Shown here: positions 1 through 32,100 of the stretch, one piece after another
Position numbering within the stretch: the first letter of the stretch is position 1
How the letters are laid out: every line of letters begins with the position of its first letter
Origin: Liolophura sinensis
Lineage: Eukaryota; Mollusca; Polyplacophora; Chitonida; Chitonidae
DNA length: 64,000 nt
Assembly: GCF_032854445.1 (NCBI RefSeq)
Contig: NC_088299.1
Location: forward strand, 13,507,608 to 13,571,607
Direction of reading: 5' to 3'
Position numbers and translations under genes: made by a program
Notes under the pieces: generated by a model
The model's input: only the letters and a program-made list of their open reading frames with translations
Databases searched by the model: none
Told to the model about the DNA's origin: nothing

Positions 1-20331
<20,331 letters not shown>

Positions 20332-23051
20332 CCATGGCGACTGCCCCCGTGGTGGAGGCAGCAGCCATTTTTGGATGGTGATGATCATCATGTTAGTGAC
20401 TTGATGTGTTGTATGTGACCTGTAGACCAAATGATACCCCATTGAGTTCAGTTAGCACCTTTGTAAATATTCATTACTTACACTGCTGTGTCTTTATGAT
20501 ATTGCAGGTTGGAAATTTCTGGGTTTTTTTTTTTTTTTCCTTTTTTTGGACAAAATCATGAATTCTTTCTCATCTGGAGAAGGCGAGGTTTGTTTTATGT
20601 CATTTATTTTTTGTTTTCATGAGTTGTGTACAATATGATTGTAAATTCAGAGTCATGGCCTAATAATTGTTTAATTTGTGTTTACTGAAATTGTTGACTA
20701 TCTTTTTCATGGCAGAGACATGAAGTTACTTAGGGCGTGACGTTGACATTGTACACATTCTGTTTGGTCATGTCCTCATGACCTCTTTCTGCTGCTGCTG
20801 ATGCAGGAAGCTTTATCTCTGAGACTCCCAGGCACAGTGCCCTGTGTTCGTACCACACACACTATATACCTCAGCCAGGATGTCAAGTCTGGCACCCGCA
20901 GGGTGATGGCGGGGACAGCACCCTCCTTGGAACCACACATCTGTGCTGTGGTTTGTGTGGTCTTGCGCGTGCTCTGATAACCCCCAAGTGGTCTGGATAC
21001 CCCAGGTTCAGACAGCAGAATAAGTTGGAGGATTTGCTCAAGGTGGTCAGTGCAGCTGTCCAGTTTTCCGGAGACTATTGTCATCAATTGTCGTGTGGTG
21101 TTAGTGTTATCTTATGTGCAGCTGTACAGCTGACCATTAACTGTTGCATTACCCTCCTTTCGTAGTTTACAATGTGACTGTCACATCATTGTTCTCTATA
21201 CTATCGCCTGGTTTCTTAGTCTTGTGTGCAAATGTGACTATCACACCATTGTTATCGATACTCGTGCCTGGTTTCTTAGTCTGCTATACAAATGTGACAC
21301 TCACACCATTGTTCTCTATTCTAGCTCCTGGATCTTAGCTCACTAGTTTGACTGTCACATCACTGTTATCTATACTCACGCCTGGTTTCTTAGTCTGCTA
21401 TACAAATGTGACACTCACACCATTGTTCTCTATTCTAGCTCCTGGATCTTAGCTCACTAGTTTGACTGTCACACCATTGTTATCGATACTCGTGCCTGGT
21501 TTCTTAGTCTGCTATACAAATGTGACACTCACACCATTGTTCTCTATACTAGCTCCTGGATCTTAGCTCACTAGTTTGACTGTCACATCACTGTTATCTA
21601 TACTCATGCCTGGTTTCTTAGTCTGCTGTACAAATGTGACTGTCACACCATTGTTCTCTATACTAGCTCCTGGATCTTAGCTCACTAGTTTGACTGTCAC
21701 ATCACTGTTATCTATACTCATGCCTGGTTTCTTAGTCTGCTATACAAATGTGACTGTCACACCATTGTTCTCTATACTAGCTCCTGGATCTTAGCTCACT
21801 AGTTTGACTGTCACATCACTGTTATCTATACTCATGCCTGGTTTCTTAGTCTGCTATACAAATGTGACTGTCACACCATTGTTCTCTATACTAGCTCCTG
21901 GATCTTAGCTCACTAGTTTGACTGTCACATCACTGTTATGTATACTTGCGCCTGGTTTCTTTGTCTGCTATACAAATGTGACACTCACACCATTGTTCTC
22001 TATTCTAGCTCCTGGATCTTAGCTCACTAGTTTGACTGTCACATCACTGTTATCTATACTCATGCCTGGTTTCTTAGTCTGCTGTACAAATGTGACTGTC
22101 ACACCATTGTTCTCTATACTAGCTCCTGGATCTTAGCTCACTAGTTTGACTGTCACATCACTGTTATGTATACTTGCGCCTGGTTTCTTTGTCTGCTATA
22201 CAAATGTGACTGTCACACCATTGTTCCGGAAATGAGCTCCTGTATCTTAACTCACAAGTGTGACTGTTACATCACCGTTATCTATGCTTGTGCCTGGTTG
22301 TCTAGTCCTCTGTACAAATGTGACTGTCACACCATTGTTCTCTATTCCAACCCTTGGTATGGTACACCTCTGTGCTCTGTCAGCCTGATTCACGCACAAA
22401 GTTTGCAACAAAGCTGTTCAAAGTCCTGCAAATGGCATTTTGTATCTGCAGTAATATTTGAAGATGATACATGTAATTACAGACTGCACAACCTTAATTT
22501 ATAAGTTATTTCTGAAACCAGCAGATGATGTAAGCGATGTTCAGTACAGGTATGGCCTAAGCCAGATTTTGTTCTTTCAGGAGATATTATTTTTTTTTTT
22601 TGCTTGTGCTGAATAAACAAATTATTTTCAAGCTAAATAAGCATGTCAAATTTTCTGTTTTTTAGACGGTAAGTTTTTGTTACCTCATAGATTTGGAAAG
22701 TTGAAACTTCTGCCCTGTTCTGTTAAAAATTCATTAGAACAAAACAATCAGAAGAATGCTTTGTCTTGATTAAAGAAACTGACATAATCAAAATAACATA
22801 ATTGAGACTGTTCCGTCAGTCAGGTAGAAAAACTCAGTAAAAAGCATGGATTGTTTTGAAGAGTTATTTGTTTTATACCAAGATTCTAAGATTGGACATA
22901 CGTCCAAAGTAAATGTTGCAAGAGTAACAATAGTGATACGTTAATGAAATTTTGTACTAAGCTGTTTGTGTTTTTGCCTCTTCCAGTGAGTTTGTTACAA
23001 GAAAATGGGTTGACATTTATATTTGTCATCGTAGTTACTTTTGTAAATAAA
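20332..23051 (+). other. CHD 3' flank / putative 3' UTR
   Basis: No gene is visible here. I find no canonical AATAAA or ATTAAA between the stop and the satellite. The first AATAAA is at 22612-22617 and another is at 23046-23051, so the 114-bp satellite may be inside the transcribed 3' UTR. A poly-T run lies at about 20523-20540. Confidence 0.5.
21165..22350 (+). repeat. 114-bp satellite, about ten units
   Basis: A period of 114 bp is exact across the units whose ggatcttagctcactag words I located (21331, 21445, 21559). Each unit is a dimer of two related ~57-bp halves: one has gactgtcacatcactgttat, the other gactgtcacaccattgttct. Many units contain the dyad TGTGAC-T-GTCACA, first at 21173-21185. 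Terminal units are more diverged. No acceptable coding frame runs through it. Confidence 0.92.
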
Positions 23052-23907
23052 GTACTGTGGTGAAATCTGAAGAACCCATTGACCTGCATACTAAAGAAAC
23101 TTGAAGCTGTTTGCTTAACTTTTATAACTTAACTTTGGAATCCGCCATCAGCTAATGAATTAAATGCTTAATGAATGAGATGTAAAATCAAAGTGGCCCA
23201 CATCAGGAACATTCCGTTTATACCAGTTATGTTAAACCTGATTCCAGTCCTCGAGAGATCCCAACATGTTATACTTCCGTTGTTAAACCATGTGTGTGTG
23301 TGTTTTTTTTTTTTTATATGAATTCATGTGTTCGGTCATTTTGAGGTTCGTGTTGATACAGTGGGTGTTTCGCGTAGGTGATTTAGTTGGGGGTTTCCCC
23401 CTAAATCCCCCCAATCCCCACTCTCTTACAATGTGTAGTTTGTAAGGGGGACTGGACATGACATATGCAATTCACTCATCAGGAACATGTTGTCGATATC
23501 ACTAACTTATTTTCTACTTGGTAAATTATTCAGCTCTGTACAACAAACTGGGTGCTGTACACTGACCACATGCCCGGGCTGTCAACTCTCTGTAATCAGC
23601 ATCTATATGTATTTATTGAAACCAGATTTTGTAACAATGGTTATTTTTTATTAAAGTATGGCTTTCATGTCAATATATACCGGAACTTTGGATTTCATTT
23701 TTCCTGCAAATATTTGGCCTTGTGGCTGGGGCCTAAAAAGGATGGATCCCTACATTGTCTTCTTTCAGTTGGCAATTCTGACATTTCTAATTGCTGCAAA
23801 TCATTGAGAGGTTTCCTGCAAAGGAAGAAAAAGCGGGTCTACCTCTGATTGGCACTAGAAGCTCTAGATGCAGTACAGGTAGCTAGTGTTTTTTTCTCAT
23901 TTGTGAT

Positions 23908-23945
23908 CATGTGGCGTTAGGCCATAATCATTCATTCATTCATTT
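23908..23945 (+). mobile_element. Short repeat tail with (CATT)n, family 3
   Basis: Consists of catgtggcgttaggccataa and a following (attc)n run, matching the family-3 tail at 2265. Very short, 5'-truncated. Confidence 0.5.
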
Positions 23946-24092
23946 GTGATCAAGACTGTTCCAGCCATTAAACTGACCACCATTTTAAATGAAAACTTAA
24001 CAACAATCAAATACTCCGTTAATATAAAGTTACTTTTAACTTGGTGTGAAACCTTTGTACGTTCAAGCTAACTAACTTACCTGTCAGTAAGT

Positions 24093-24489
24093 CAAATCAG
24101 TTAATTTGCGTGAAAAACGGAATGCTGTAGCTTGAGTTGTCATGTACAATAATCAAATCCTAGTATGTCACCTTAAAATGCTGATAAATTCACCCATGGA
24201 TGTATGAATCACCAGATGTCTGTTGACATGTTGCTGTCAGGGTTGCATGATGTTGACTGAAGGGAGACCACTCTTACGTAGATCTTCGGAGAACCAAAAT
24301 ATGGCTATCTCCCTTGAACGACTGTCACTCACACACTCATGTATGCATGACCGTTTCTTGCATATCTTTCTAGTGTAAATAAGACGACTCTAAACGGAAC
24401 GGGAGTTTGTTTGCTTATAAAAATGAGTAAAAAATTAGACACTTAATCGGTCGTCTACATCAATCCACAACATTTTGAATAAAAGTCGT
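24093..24489 (+). repeat. ~400-bp direct duplication, copy 1
   Basis: Starts caaatcagttaatttgcgtg and ends aataaaagtcgt. It is about 95% identical by eye to 24795-25219. The two copies are separated by about 305 bp holding two SINE-tail-like fragments. No long terminal inverted ends or coding region are seen. Confidence 0.85.
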
Positions 24490-24794
24490 GAACACCAACC
24501 AAATAAATAAATATATAGGAAACAGGGCAAGTCAGAACTATAGAACACAAAAGTCCTAGTGCAGAGGGCTAAATGAACACTATCGTATTAAAGTGAAAAG
24601 TGTTGAGTACCGGTATCGTGTTAACCAACAATGAGATAAGTAAACAAAGAGACAGATATGCCCATGTAGTCCTATACACGCAATGTCTCTTGCTGTAACA
24701 TAGACAATGAAACCACCTTCGCAGCTATTATCTTTTCATTTGTGAAATGAAGGTGAAATATTCTTGAGTATGGCATTAAATAAACCTCTGACAA

Positions 24795-25033
24795 CAAATC
24801 AGTTAATTTGTGTGAAAAACGGAATGCTGTAGCTCAGAGTTGTCATGTACAATAACCAAATCCTAGTATGCCACCTTAAAATGTTGATAATAAATTCACC
24901 CATGGATGTATAAATCACCGGATGTCTGCTGACATGTTGCTGCCAGGGTTACATGATGTTGACTGAAAGGAGACCACTCTTACGTAGGTCTTCGGAGAAC
25001 CAAAATATGGTTATCTTCCTTGAACGACTGTCA

Positions 25034-25073
<40 letters not shown>

Positions 25074-25219
25074 TGCATAGCCGTTTCTTGCATATCTTTG
25101 TAGTGTAGATAAGGCGACTCTAAACGGAACGGGAGTTTGTTTGCTTATAAAAATGAGTAAAAAATTAGACACTTAATCGGTTGTCTACATCAATCCACAA
25201 TATTTTGAATAAAAGTCGT
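24795..25219 (+). repeat. ~400-bp direct duplication, copy 2
   Basis: The second copy; longer because a CA dinucleotide run has expanded at about 25035-25069 where copy 1 has only cacacactcatg. Small substitutions elsewhere. It ends aataaaagtcgt like copy 1. Confidence 0.85.
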
Positions 25220-26030
25220 TTATTTGAAGACTGAAAAAATATCCCGTAACTTAAGCCTACATTACATACAGGTAAGTCTGCTGTCTTAACTATACCTTAG
25301 ATATAGTTCGACAAAAGTGGACTTTACGCTGTTGGTCAAGTACTTTCCATTACTTCGCTGGCATGCACATTTATATCCACCTTTTTTACGTTTACACAGG
25401 GTAGGTAGTTTAGCATAAAATTCCAGCATGTGCCTTAGGGGGTAGTTTAAAATTTATAACTTTCAGTATTAGGCAATTTTATATCTAGCTATCACTGTAT
25501 CAGTTCTTTTCTTTGGTTTTGTGCGTGTGCAATTTCGGTGACCCCACCACGACTGACAGCTTCTGAAAGAAAACGCCTGTGATGCGACTGATCTAGGTGA
25601 CCTGGAACTATCACCCCTTTGACCCGCATGTGTATTGCCTGTCAGTGTCATAGTAATACATTTCTGCGGAAAGCAACTTTAAAATTGCGGTTTATGAACA
25701 AGTGTTTTAGGTAACTGCTAGTAGAATGCATTAACCAAGTATCCAAAACACATGTGGAATTTTTTTTTTGTAGGAAACAACTTCGTTTAGAATCAAATAC
25801 ATTTTTTACTCCAGACCTAATGTTATGCATCTATATATTGCAGAACCAAGCAGTCCGGTTATTTTTACTCCCACCGCACGTTGCCCTGTATTCATACGCC
25901 ATGAAATCGTTGCACCTGGAAAGTGTTCAAGTTTGAAAGTATGCATTGCATCAGGTTAAGACGATGTCTGTAGTGAATATGCATTTTCTTGACGAGGAAG
26001 AAGCATATGCAATGCTTTATTTCGTTAAGT
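25220..26030. other. Intergenic spacer upstream of RBL
   Basis: AT-rich sequence without convincing ORFs, repeats or RNA genes. Only short unrelated open frames occur on both strands. Confidence 0.5.
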
Positions 26031-26188
26031 ATTCTCTTTGAACGGCAGAGAAAGGCCGGCGTAAGGACATTGGATCAATGAGCACGGCGGTTGTTTAGTT
26101 TCCCGCCACACGAGAGCTCGCGCGATAGACAGTTCGGAAAGTAATCATTGTCGCAGTGTTAGACGCTGTGGACGCGGAAGGCAGCAAA
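26031..26188 (+). promoter_or_regulatory. RBL proximal promoter and 5' UTR with E2F-type site
   Basis: CpG-richer than the flanks. TTTCCCGCC at 26099-26107 is a perfect match to the E2F consensus (TTTSSCGC), 82 bp upstream of the chosen ATG. TTTGAA, the core of the cell-cycle CHR element, is at 26037-26042. Human p107 is known to be E2F-regulated, so the site fits autoregulation by pocket-protein/E2F complexes. No TATA box is visible. The transcription start is not determined. Confidence 0.6.
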
Positions 26189-29100
26189 ATGGGGCTGTCT
26201 GATGAGGGTGAGGATGCTGTGGAACAGCGCTTTGACGACTTGTGTCTGGCATTAAACATGGACAGACACGCAAAGGAAGAAGCTTGGGAATCTTACCAAA
26301 AGCAGCGCACAAATTATTCTTTAGAGGCAAGTAGACGTAAAATGGGCAGCCATTTTACTTTCCTGATTTGAAGTTGAACCCTGCTGAGCGGAGTATACAA
26401 GCTGTTAGTATAGCGGGACTTCATGTCCACTTATGGCCAGTAGGGGGTCTGCTTTGTCTCAGAAGTAGTGATGCAGATTAAGGAGAAGTTTACTGTTTTG
26501 TTTTAGGGGGATCAGATCCAGTGGCTGGCGTGTGCGCTTTATGTGGCGTGCCGGCGAACGGTCCTTCCCACTGTAGATGGTGGAGTCACGGAAGGAAATG
26601 GAGTGTCACTCACTCGACTCCTGAGATCGGCGTCATTTAGGTATAAAACACACTTCTAGCGAATGATTCAGTTTTCTGTTTTCATCCTGGATGGAATGGA
26701 TGCACTTTGCACTGATGTTGTTATAAACTGAGAAAATGCAACCATATCATGTCTCGACCTGCTGAAATCCACGAACGTACATTAATGCCTTCTGTTTTAA
26801 AAACCCAGAGGAAATGCAAACCGGGGTTTAAGTGAATTATAAGATAAGCAACAAGCATCTAATGGTTAAGTTGCATCTTTTTGAAAGTTTGTCAGGCAGT
26901 GAGGTGGTTTCCTCCACCCGTAAAATTCACTGCCATTTTACTGAAATGTTTTTGAGCACAGTGTTTTCTGTTAGGTCCTAATGTAATAATAAAGCACCAT
27001 TCACATAAATAAATAACACCATGGAGACAAGCAATCTGAGGTGGTTCAGCGGGTTAGCACGCCAGCACAGCGCAATGACCCAGAAGCCACCCACCAATTT
27101 GATCACTATGAGTCCAGCTCATGCTGGCTTCCTCTTCAGCCGTACATGGAAAAGTATACCAGCAACCTCCAGATGGTCGTTTGTTTCCCCGGGCTCTGCC
27201 TCATTTCCTCCTACCATAATGCTGGCATCCGTCGTACACGTGAAATATTCTTGAGTACGGGGTAAAACACAAATCAAATAAATAAATATGTAAAACCAGC
27301 AATCGGGTACTCTGTCACTGAAAACTGGCTTAGTTAAGTTGATATATATTCACAATCACATCATGTTGTGAATCCGTAATCATTTGTCTAAATACATCTG
27401 GTGAGTTTCCTCCTGGCTCTGTCCTGTTTCCTCCCACTATAATGCTATCCACCATGTGTAGCAAAATATTCTGGAGTACCAGGAGACACCAGTCACATAA
27501 ACAAATCAAATACATCTGGTAAACGTAGTGGTGGAAGACCCAGGAACTCGGTCTAGAGGAACAGTTATAAGCCATTCTTCGTGAGCATAGCATTCTGTAA
27601 TTATAGGTAAAAACATAAGCCTACACACAGAGAAAAAAACAGTGAACAACCAGAAATTTTCACAGACAAGGTACCGTCGGTGGAGAAATTTAAAAAAAAA
27701 AAGAACGAATTTGGATAAAGCACGAGAAAATTCACATCTCGCAGGTAAAATATATATTTACACTGTATGAACAAGGCAGTGAGCTAGAACCAACTGGTCA
27801 ACTGGTGCATTTACATTGTTACACTCATCTGTGAATCTTGCTGACATCCAGTCTGCATTTACATTGTTACACTCATCTATGAATCTTGCCGACATCCTGT
27901 CTGCATTTATATTGCTACACTCATCACTCAAACTTGGTCTATGCAATTACATTACCAGTCTGCATTTACATTGTTACACTCATCTGTGAATCTTGCTGAC
28001 ATCCAGTCTGCATTTACATTGTTACACTCATCAATGAATCTTGCCGACATCCTGTCTGCATTTATATTGCTACACTCATCACTCAAACTTGGTCTATGCA
28101 ATTACATTACCAGTCTGCATTTACATTGTTACACTCATCTATGAATCTTGCCGACATCCTGTCTGCATTTATATTGCTACACTCATCACTCAAACTTGGT
28201 CTATGCAATTACATTACCAGTCTGCATTTACATTGTTACACTCATCTATGAATCTTGCCGACATCCTGTCTGCATTTATATTGCTACACTCATCACTCAA
28301 ACTTAGTCTATGCAATTATATTACCAGTCTGCATTTACATTGTTACACTCATCAATGAATCTTGCCGACATCCTGTCTGCATTTATATTGCTACACTCAT
28401 CACTCAAACTTGGTCTATGCAATTACATTACCAGTCTGCATTTACATTGTTACACTCATCTATGAATCTTGCCGACATCCTGTCTGCATTTATATTGCTA
28501 CACTCATCACTCAAACTTGGTCTATGCAATTACATTACCAGTCTGCATTTACATTGTTACACTCATCTATGAATCTTGCCGACATCCTGTCTGCATTTAT
28601 ATTGCTACACTCATCACTCAAACTTAGTCTATGCAATTACATTTGTCGTGAATCTTGCCTGTGCCTTTACATTGTTACATTCATCCCTGAATCTTAGTGA
28701 CATCCAGCCTGTGCATTTACATTGTTGCAGTCATCTGCGAATCTTTCCCACAAGTCAGTCTGTGCATTTACAATGTTACAGCCAGCCGTGAATCTGAGCA
28801 ACAGTCAGCCTGTGCATAAACATTGATATATTCTTAAACTTAGTCTATGCAATTACATTTGTCGTGAATCTTGCCTGTGCCTTTACATTGTTACATTCAT
28901 CCCTGAATCTTAGTGACATCCAGCCTGTGCATTTACATTGTTGCAGTCATCTGCGAATCTTTCCCACAAGTCAGTCTGTGCATTTACAATGTTACAGCCA
29001 GCCGTGAATCTGAGCAACAGTCAGCCTGTGCATAAACATTGATATATTCTTAAACTTAGTCTATGCAATTACATTTGTCGTGAATCTTGCCTGTGCCTTT

Positions 29101-32100
29101 ACATTGTTACATTCATCCCTGAATCTTAGTGACATCCAGCCTGTGCATTTACATTGTTGCAGTCATCTGCGAATCTTTCCCACAAGTCAGTCTGTGCATT
29201 TACAATGTTAAAGCCAGCCGTGAATCTGAGCAACAGTCAGCCTGTGCATAAACATTGATATATTCTTAAACTTAGTCTATGCAATTACATTTGTCGTGAA
29301 TCTTGCCTGTGCCTTTACATTGTTACATTCATCCCTGAATCTTAGTGACATCCAGGCCTGTGCATTTACATTGTTAACTTACATTCATCCACGTGACAGG
29401 CCCCAATAGCACAGTTGGTAGAGCGTCCTTTGGGAGGTAGTAGATCCAGAGTGAATCCTGGGTCAGATCACATCTAAGACCTGTAAAGAGGAAGCTGAGG
29501 AAGCTTGGGCTTCAGCATTAAGGGAATAGTGCAGTGAGTGCTTGACTCGTGTCAGTATAATGTCTTCGGTAAGTTGTCTCCGTGAAGCAGCACTAGATAA
29601 AAGAGCGGCGGAAATCCGTCCTGCAACAAGGAGGCACATTACATGCACTTTAAGGACTCCGTTGTTGTCATATAACTGAAAAATTGTTAAGTAGAACATT
29701 AAACTCCAAGCACTCACTCATTCATCTGTGGATCTTGTTGGCTTTCAGCCTGTGCATTTACATTGTTACATTTACATGTGAATCTTACTGATGGTCATCC
29801 TGTGCTTTTGCATTGTTACATTCTTCAGTGAAAATTGTCAGTCCCTCTTTGTTCTTCCAGCCTTATTCAGTTTTTTGACAAGATGAAAAAGTGGGCTGAC
29901 ATGGCGAATCTTCCAAAAGATTTTCGAGATAAAGTAGACAGACTGGAGAGGAACTTTGCAGTGTCTACAGTGATCTTCAAGAAGTTTGAGCCCATTTTCT
30001 TGGACATCTTCCGCAGCCCCTCTGATGACCCTCCACGTGTTCAGCGAAGTCGAAAGCAAAGGTACAGTGGGTTTTAAGGTAGACAGCACGAAAGCTTGTG
30101 GACATGCCTGAATTTGAATCACTTTCTCAAAGGACTTTCAGAACCTTCATGTTCACTTACGTTATTTGCTCTATTATGCCTGATCCATTTCAGGCTGTGG
30201 TAAAGTTTGTCACAAAAATTACCACGTGATATATTGCAGGGTATATTTAGTAGAACCGGCATGTTAATGTTCTGCTCACTTAAATAGATATATAGGTGGG
30301 CATTGATGATGTCAATCACTACTGAAGTTTTGGCTAAAAGTTTTTTGAGAATTGTTTGAAATTCTTAACCATATCTACATGGAATGGGTAAGGCTGCATT
30401 TTTTTTTGTCTAATATGGTGCATTCTCCACTTACGCTTTTTTTTTTTTCTTAAATTAAATGTAGTCATTAAATAGGAGTGTTTCAGTAATAAATGGCCAA
30501 ATGTTTTCTTTTTTTTTTTTAACTGTTTAGTGCTAATTTGGGCAATGAACCAAGCACTCACAAAAAAAAAAAAAAAATTATCAGTATGAAGCATTGAACA
30601 TTTCTCTTTTGTAGTTTCCAATTAGGTGATTTTTCATGCATTTCATGCATGAAGTTGTTTACTGTACGAATACAAAATTTAAAATACCCTGTTTAATTGT
30701 CTTCCATTCCTGGACTGTGTTGTTACAGAATTTGTAATTAAACGCCAGTGTATTATATTGTAAGGAAGCCTTGTATTGGTTAATGTCTTCAGGATGTTAA
30801 TACGCTCTCCTGTTATTCCTAGACGTCTGCCGTGCACTGTCACAGATGTGTTCAACTTTTGTTGGACAATGTTTGTCCAGGTCAAAGGTAAGTATGTAGT
30901 GGTCTACCCTTGTAGAAAGCTGCCAGGCAAAGGCAGTTGTATTGGGCTGTTGCTTTGAGGTGAAACCAGTCGTGAACCATGTTTAAACAGGAGACTGATT
31001 AGGTCAGCAGTGTGAATGATTCCAAGAGTGAACATTTTCTTTGTTCCAGATTTGTGCATGGAAATGTAGAGCATAAGAAAGCAAGCATTTTATGCCGTGT
31101 CACTCGATATCCAAATTAAATTAATCACTCAAAAATTTGACAGATATGATTTTGACCTAAGTAAAAATGAAGCTAGCAAGTATGTAGCAAGACATCTAAG
31201 TTTGGATAATCAACTTTTCCAATGTTAAGTCATTTATTCTATTATCTAATTATCTAAATTATATAATTGTTCCACAGCTTATCTGGCAGACTTGTTTTAA
31301 AACTACAGGCTTTTACCAGAATTGAAAAGCATTGAACTTTAGTTACATGTATACATAAATATAGTCTGGTCAAGAGGAATAAATTTTATATAGAATATGT
31401 CACCTGTTTACATCTGGTTTGACTTTATCTGTTCTTCACCTGTGCATATGCTTTGCTTTCTTCTCCGTGCAGCTAGTATCCACTGCATTTTGCTAATGTA
31501 TTGAGAGCTTCTGCGATTTTGCTGTGGATAGATTTTGACCACCATAACCTGTCATACCATTAAAGTGCTGCTTTGATGAACTGATTGTGTGTTTATTATT
31601 TTGTAATACTGCGTATGTGTTCCCTCTTCTCGTTTTTCCTCCCTCTAGTTTAGATGCCTAATTCTGCCTTGCATGTTATAAGCTGTACATGTTAAAGTGA
31701 TCAGCAGCTTGGCTTCAGTCGGTTGATCAGCAGAATTCCTTTGGGCTGTTTTACTGCGCCAGCAAGCTTTAGTGCTAGAGTGTGGTTGTGCTCTTTAGAC
31801 TCAAAAATACAAATAACTAAATTAGCCCAGCTTTTTAGTTGACTAATCAGAAAATTTGCATGTTAAACGTAGATCTACATTTGGCTGCGGTCTCGGTCAA
31901 ATCTTAGATATTTTATGTCAGGAAAACTGGTGTCATTTACATTCACAACACTTAAACTTGCAATGATTAGGTTTTTCTGGAAAAAAAATTGCATAGGTGT
32001 TTTGCCAAACATTACAGTAACAGAATATGTAAGGCAATATGTGTATGAACAGTAGTTAAAGGGTAGTTGTATGATGTGGTTTCCGGTGTCAGACACTGCA

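Larger units (their letters stand above)
26641..29860 (+). other. RBL intron 2
   Basis: A 3.2-kb intron made largely of repeats: two SINE-1 copies (27034, 27390), the 107-bp array, the 216-bp array and a SINE-2. No exons are detected inside. Overlapping open frames of 60-110 codons at 27941-28791 are only the array read in shifting frames. Confidence 0.7.

Noticed and set aside
24093-25219. LTR retrotransposon
   Set aside because: Direct repeats are present, but the 305-bp interval has no coding sequence, primer-binding site or polypurine tract, and no TG...CA ends are evident.
26156-26188. Upstream start for the RBL protein
   Set aside because: The frame is open from 26156 but the first codon is GTG, not ATG; the ATG at 26189 is the first proper start and gives a p107-like N-terminus.
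27941-28791. Overlapping plus-strand ORFs of 67-111 codons with a repeated peptide
   Set aside because: They are the 107-bp satellite read in shifting frames inside an RBL intron; no start context, splice sites or homology.
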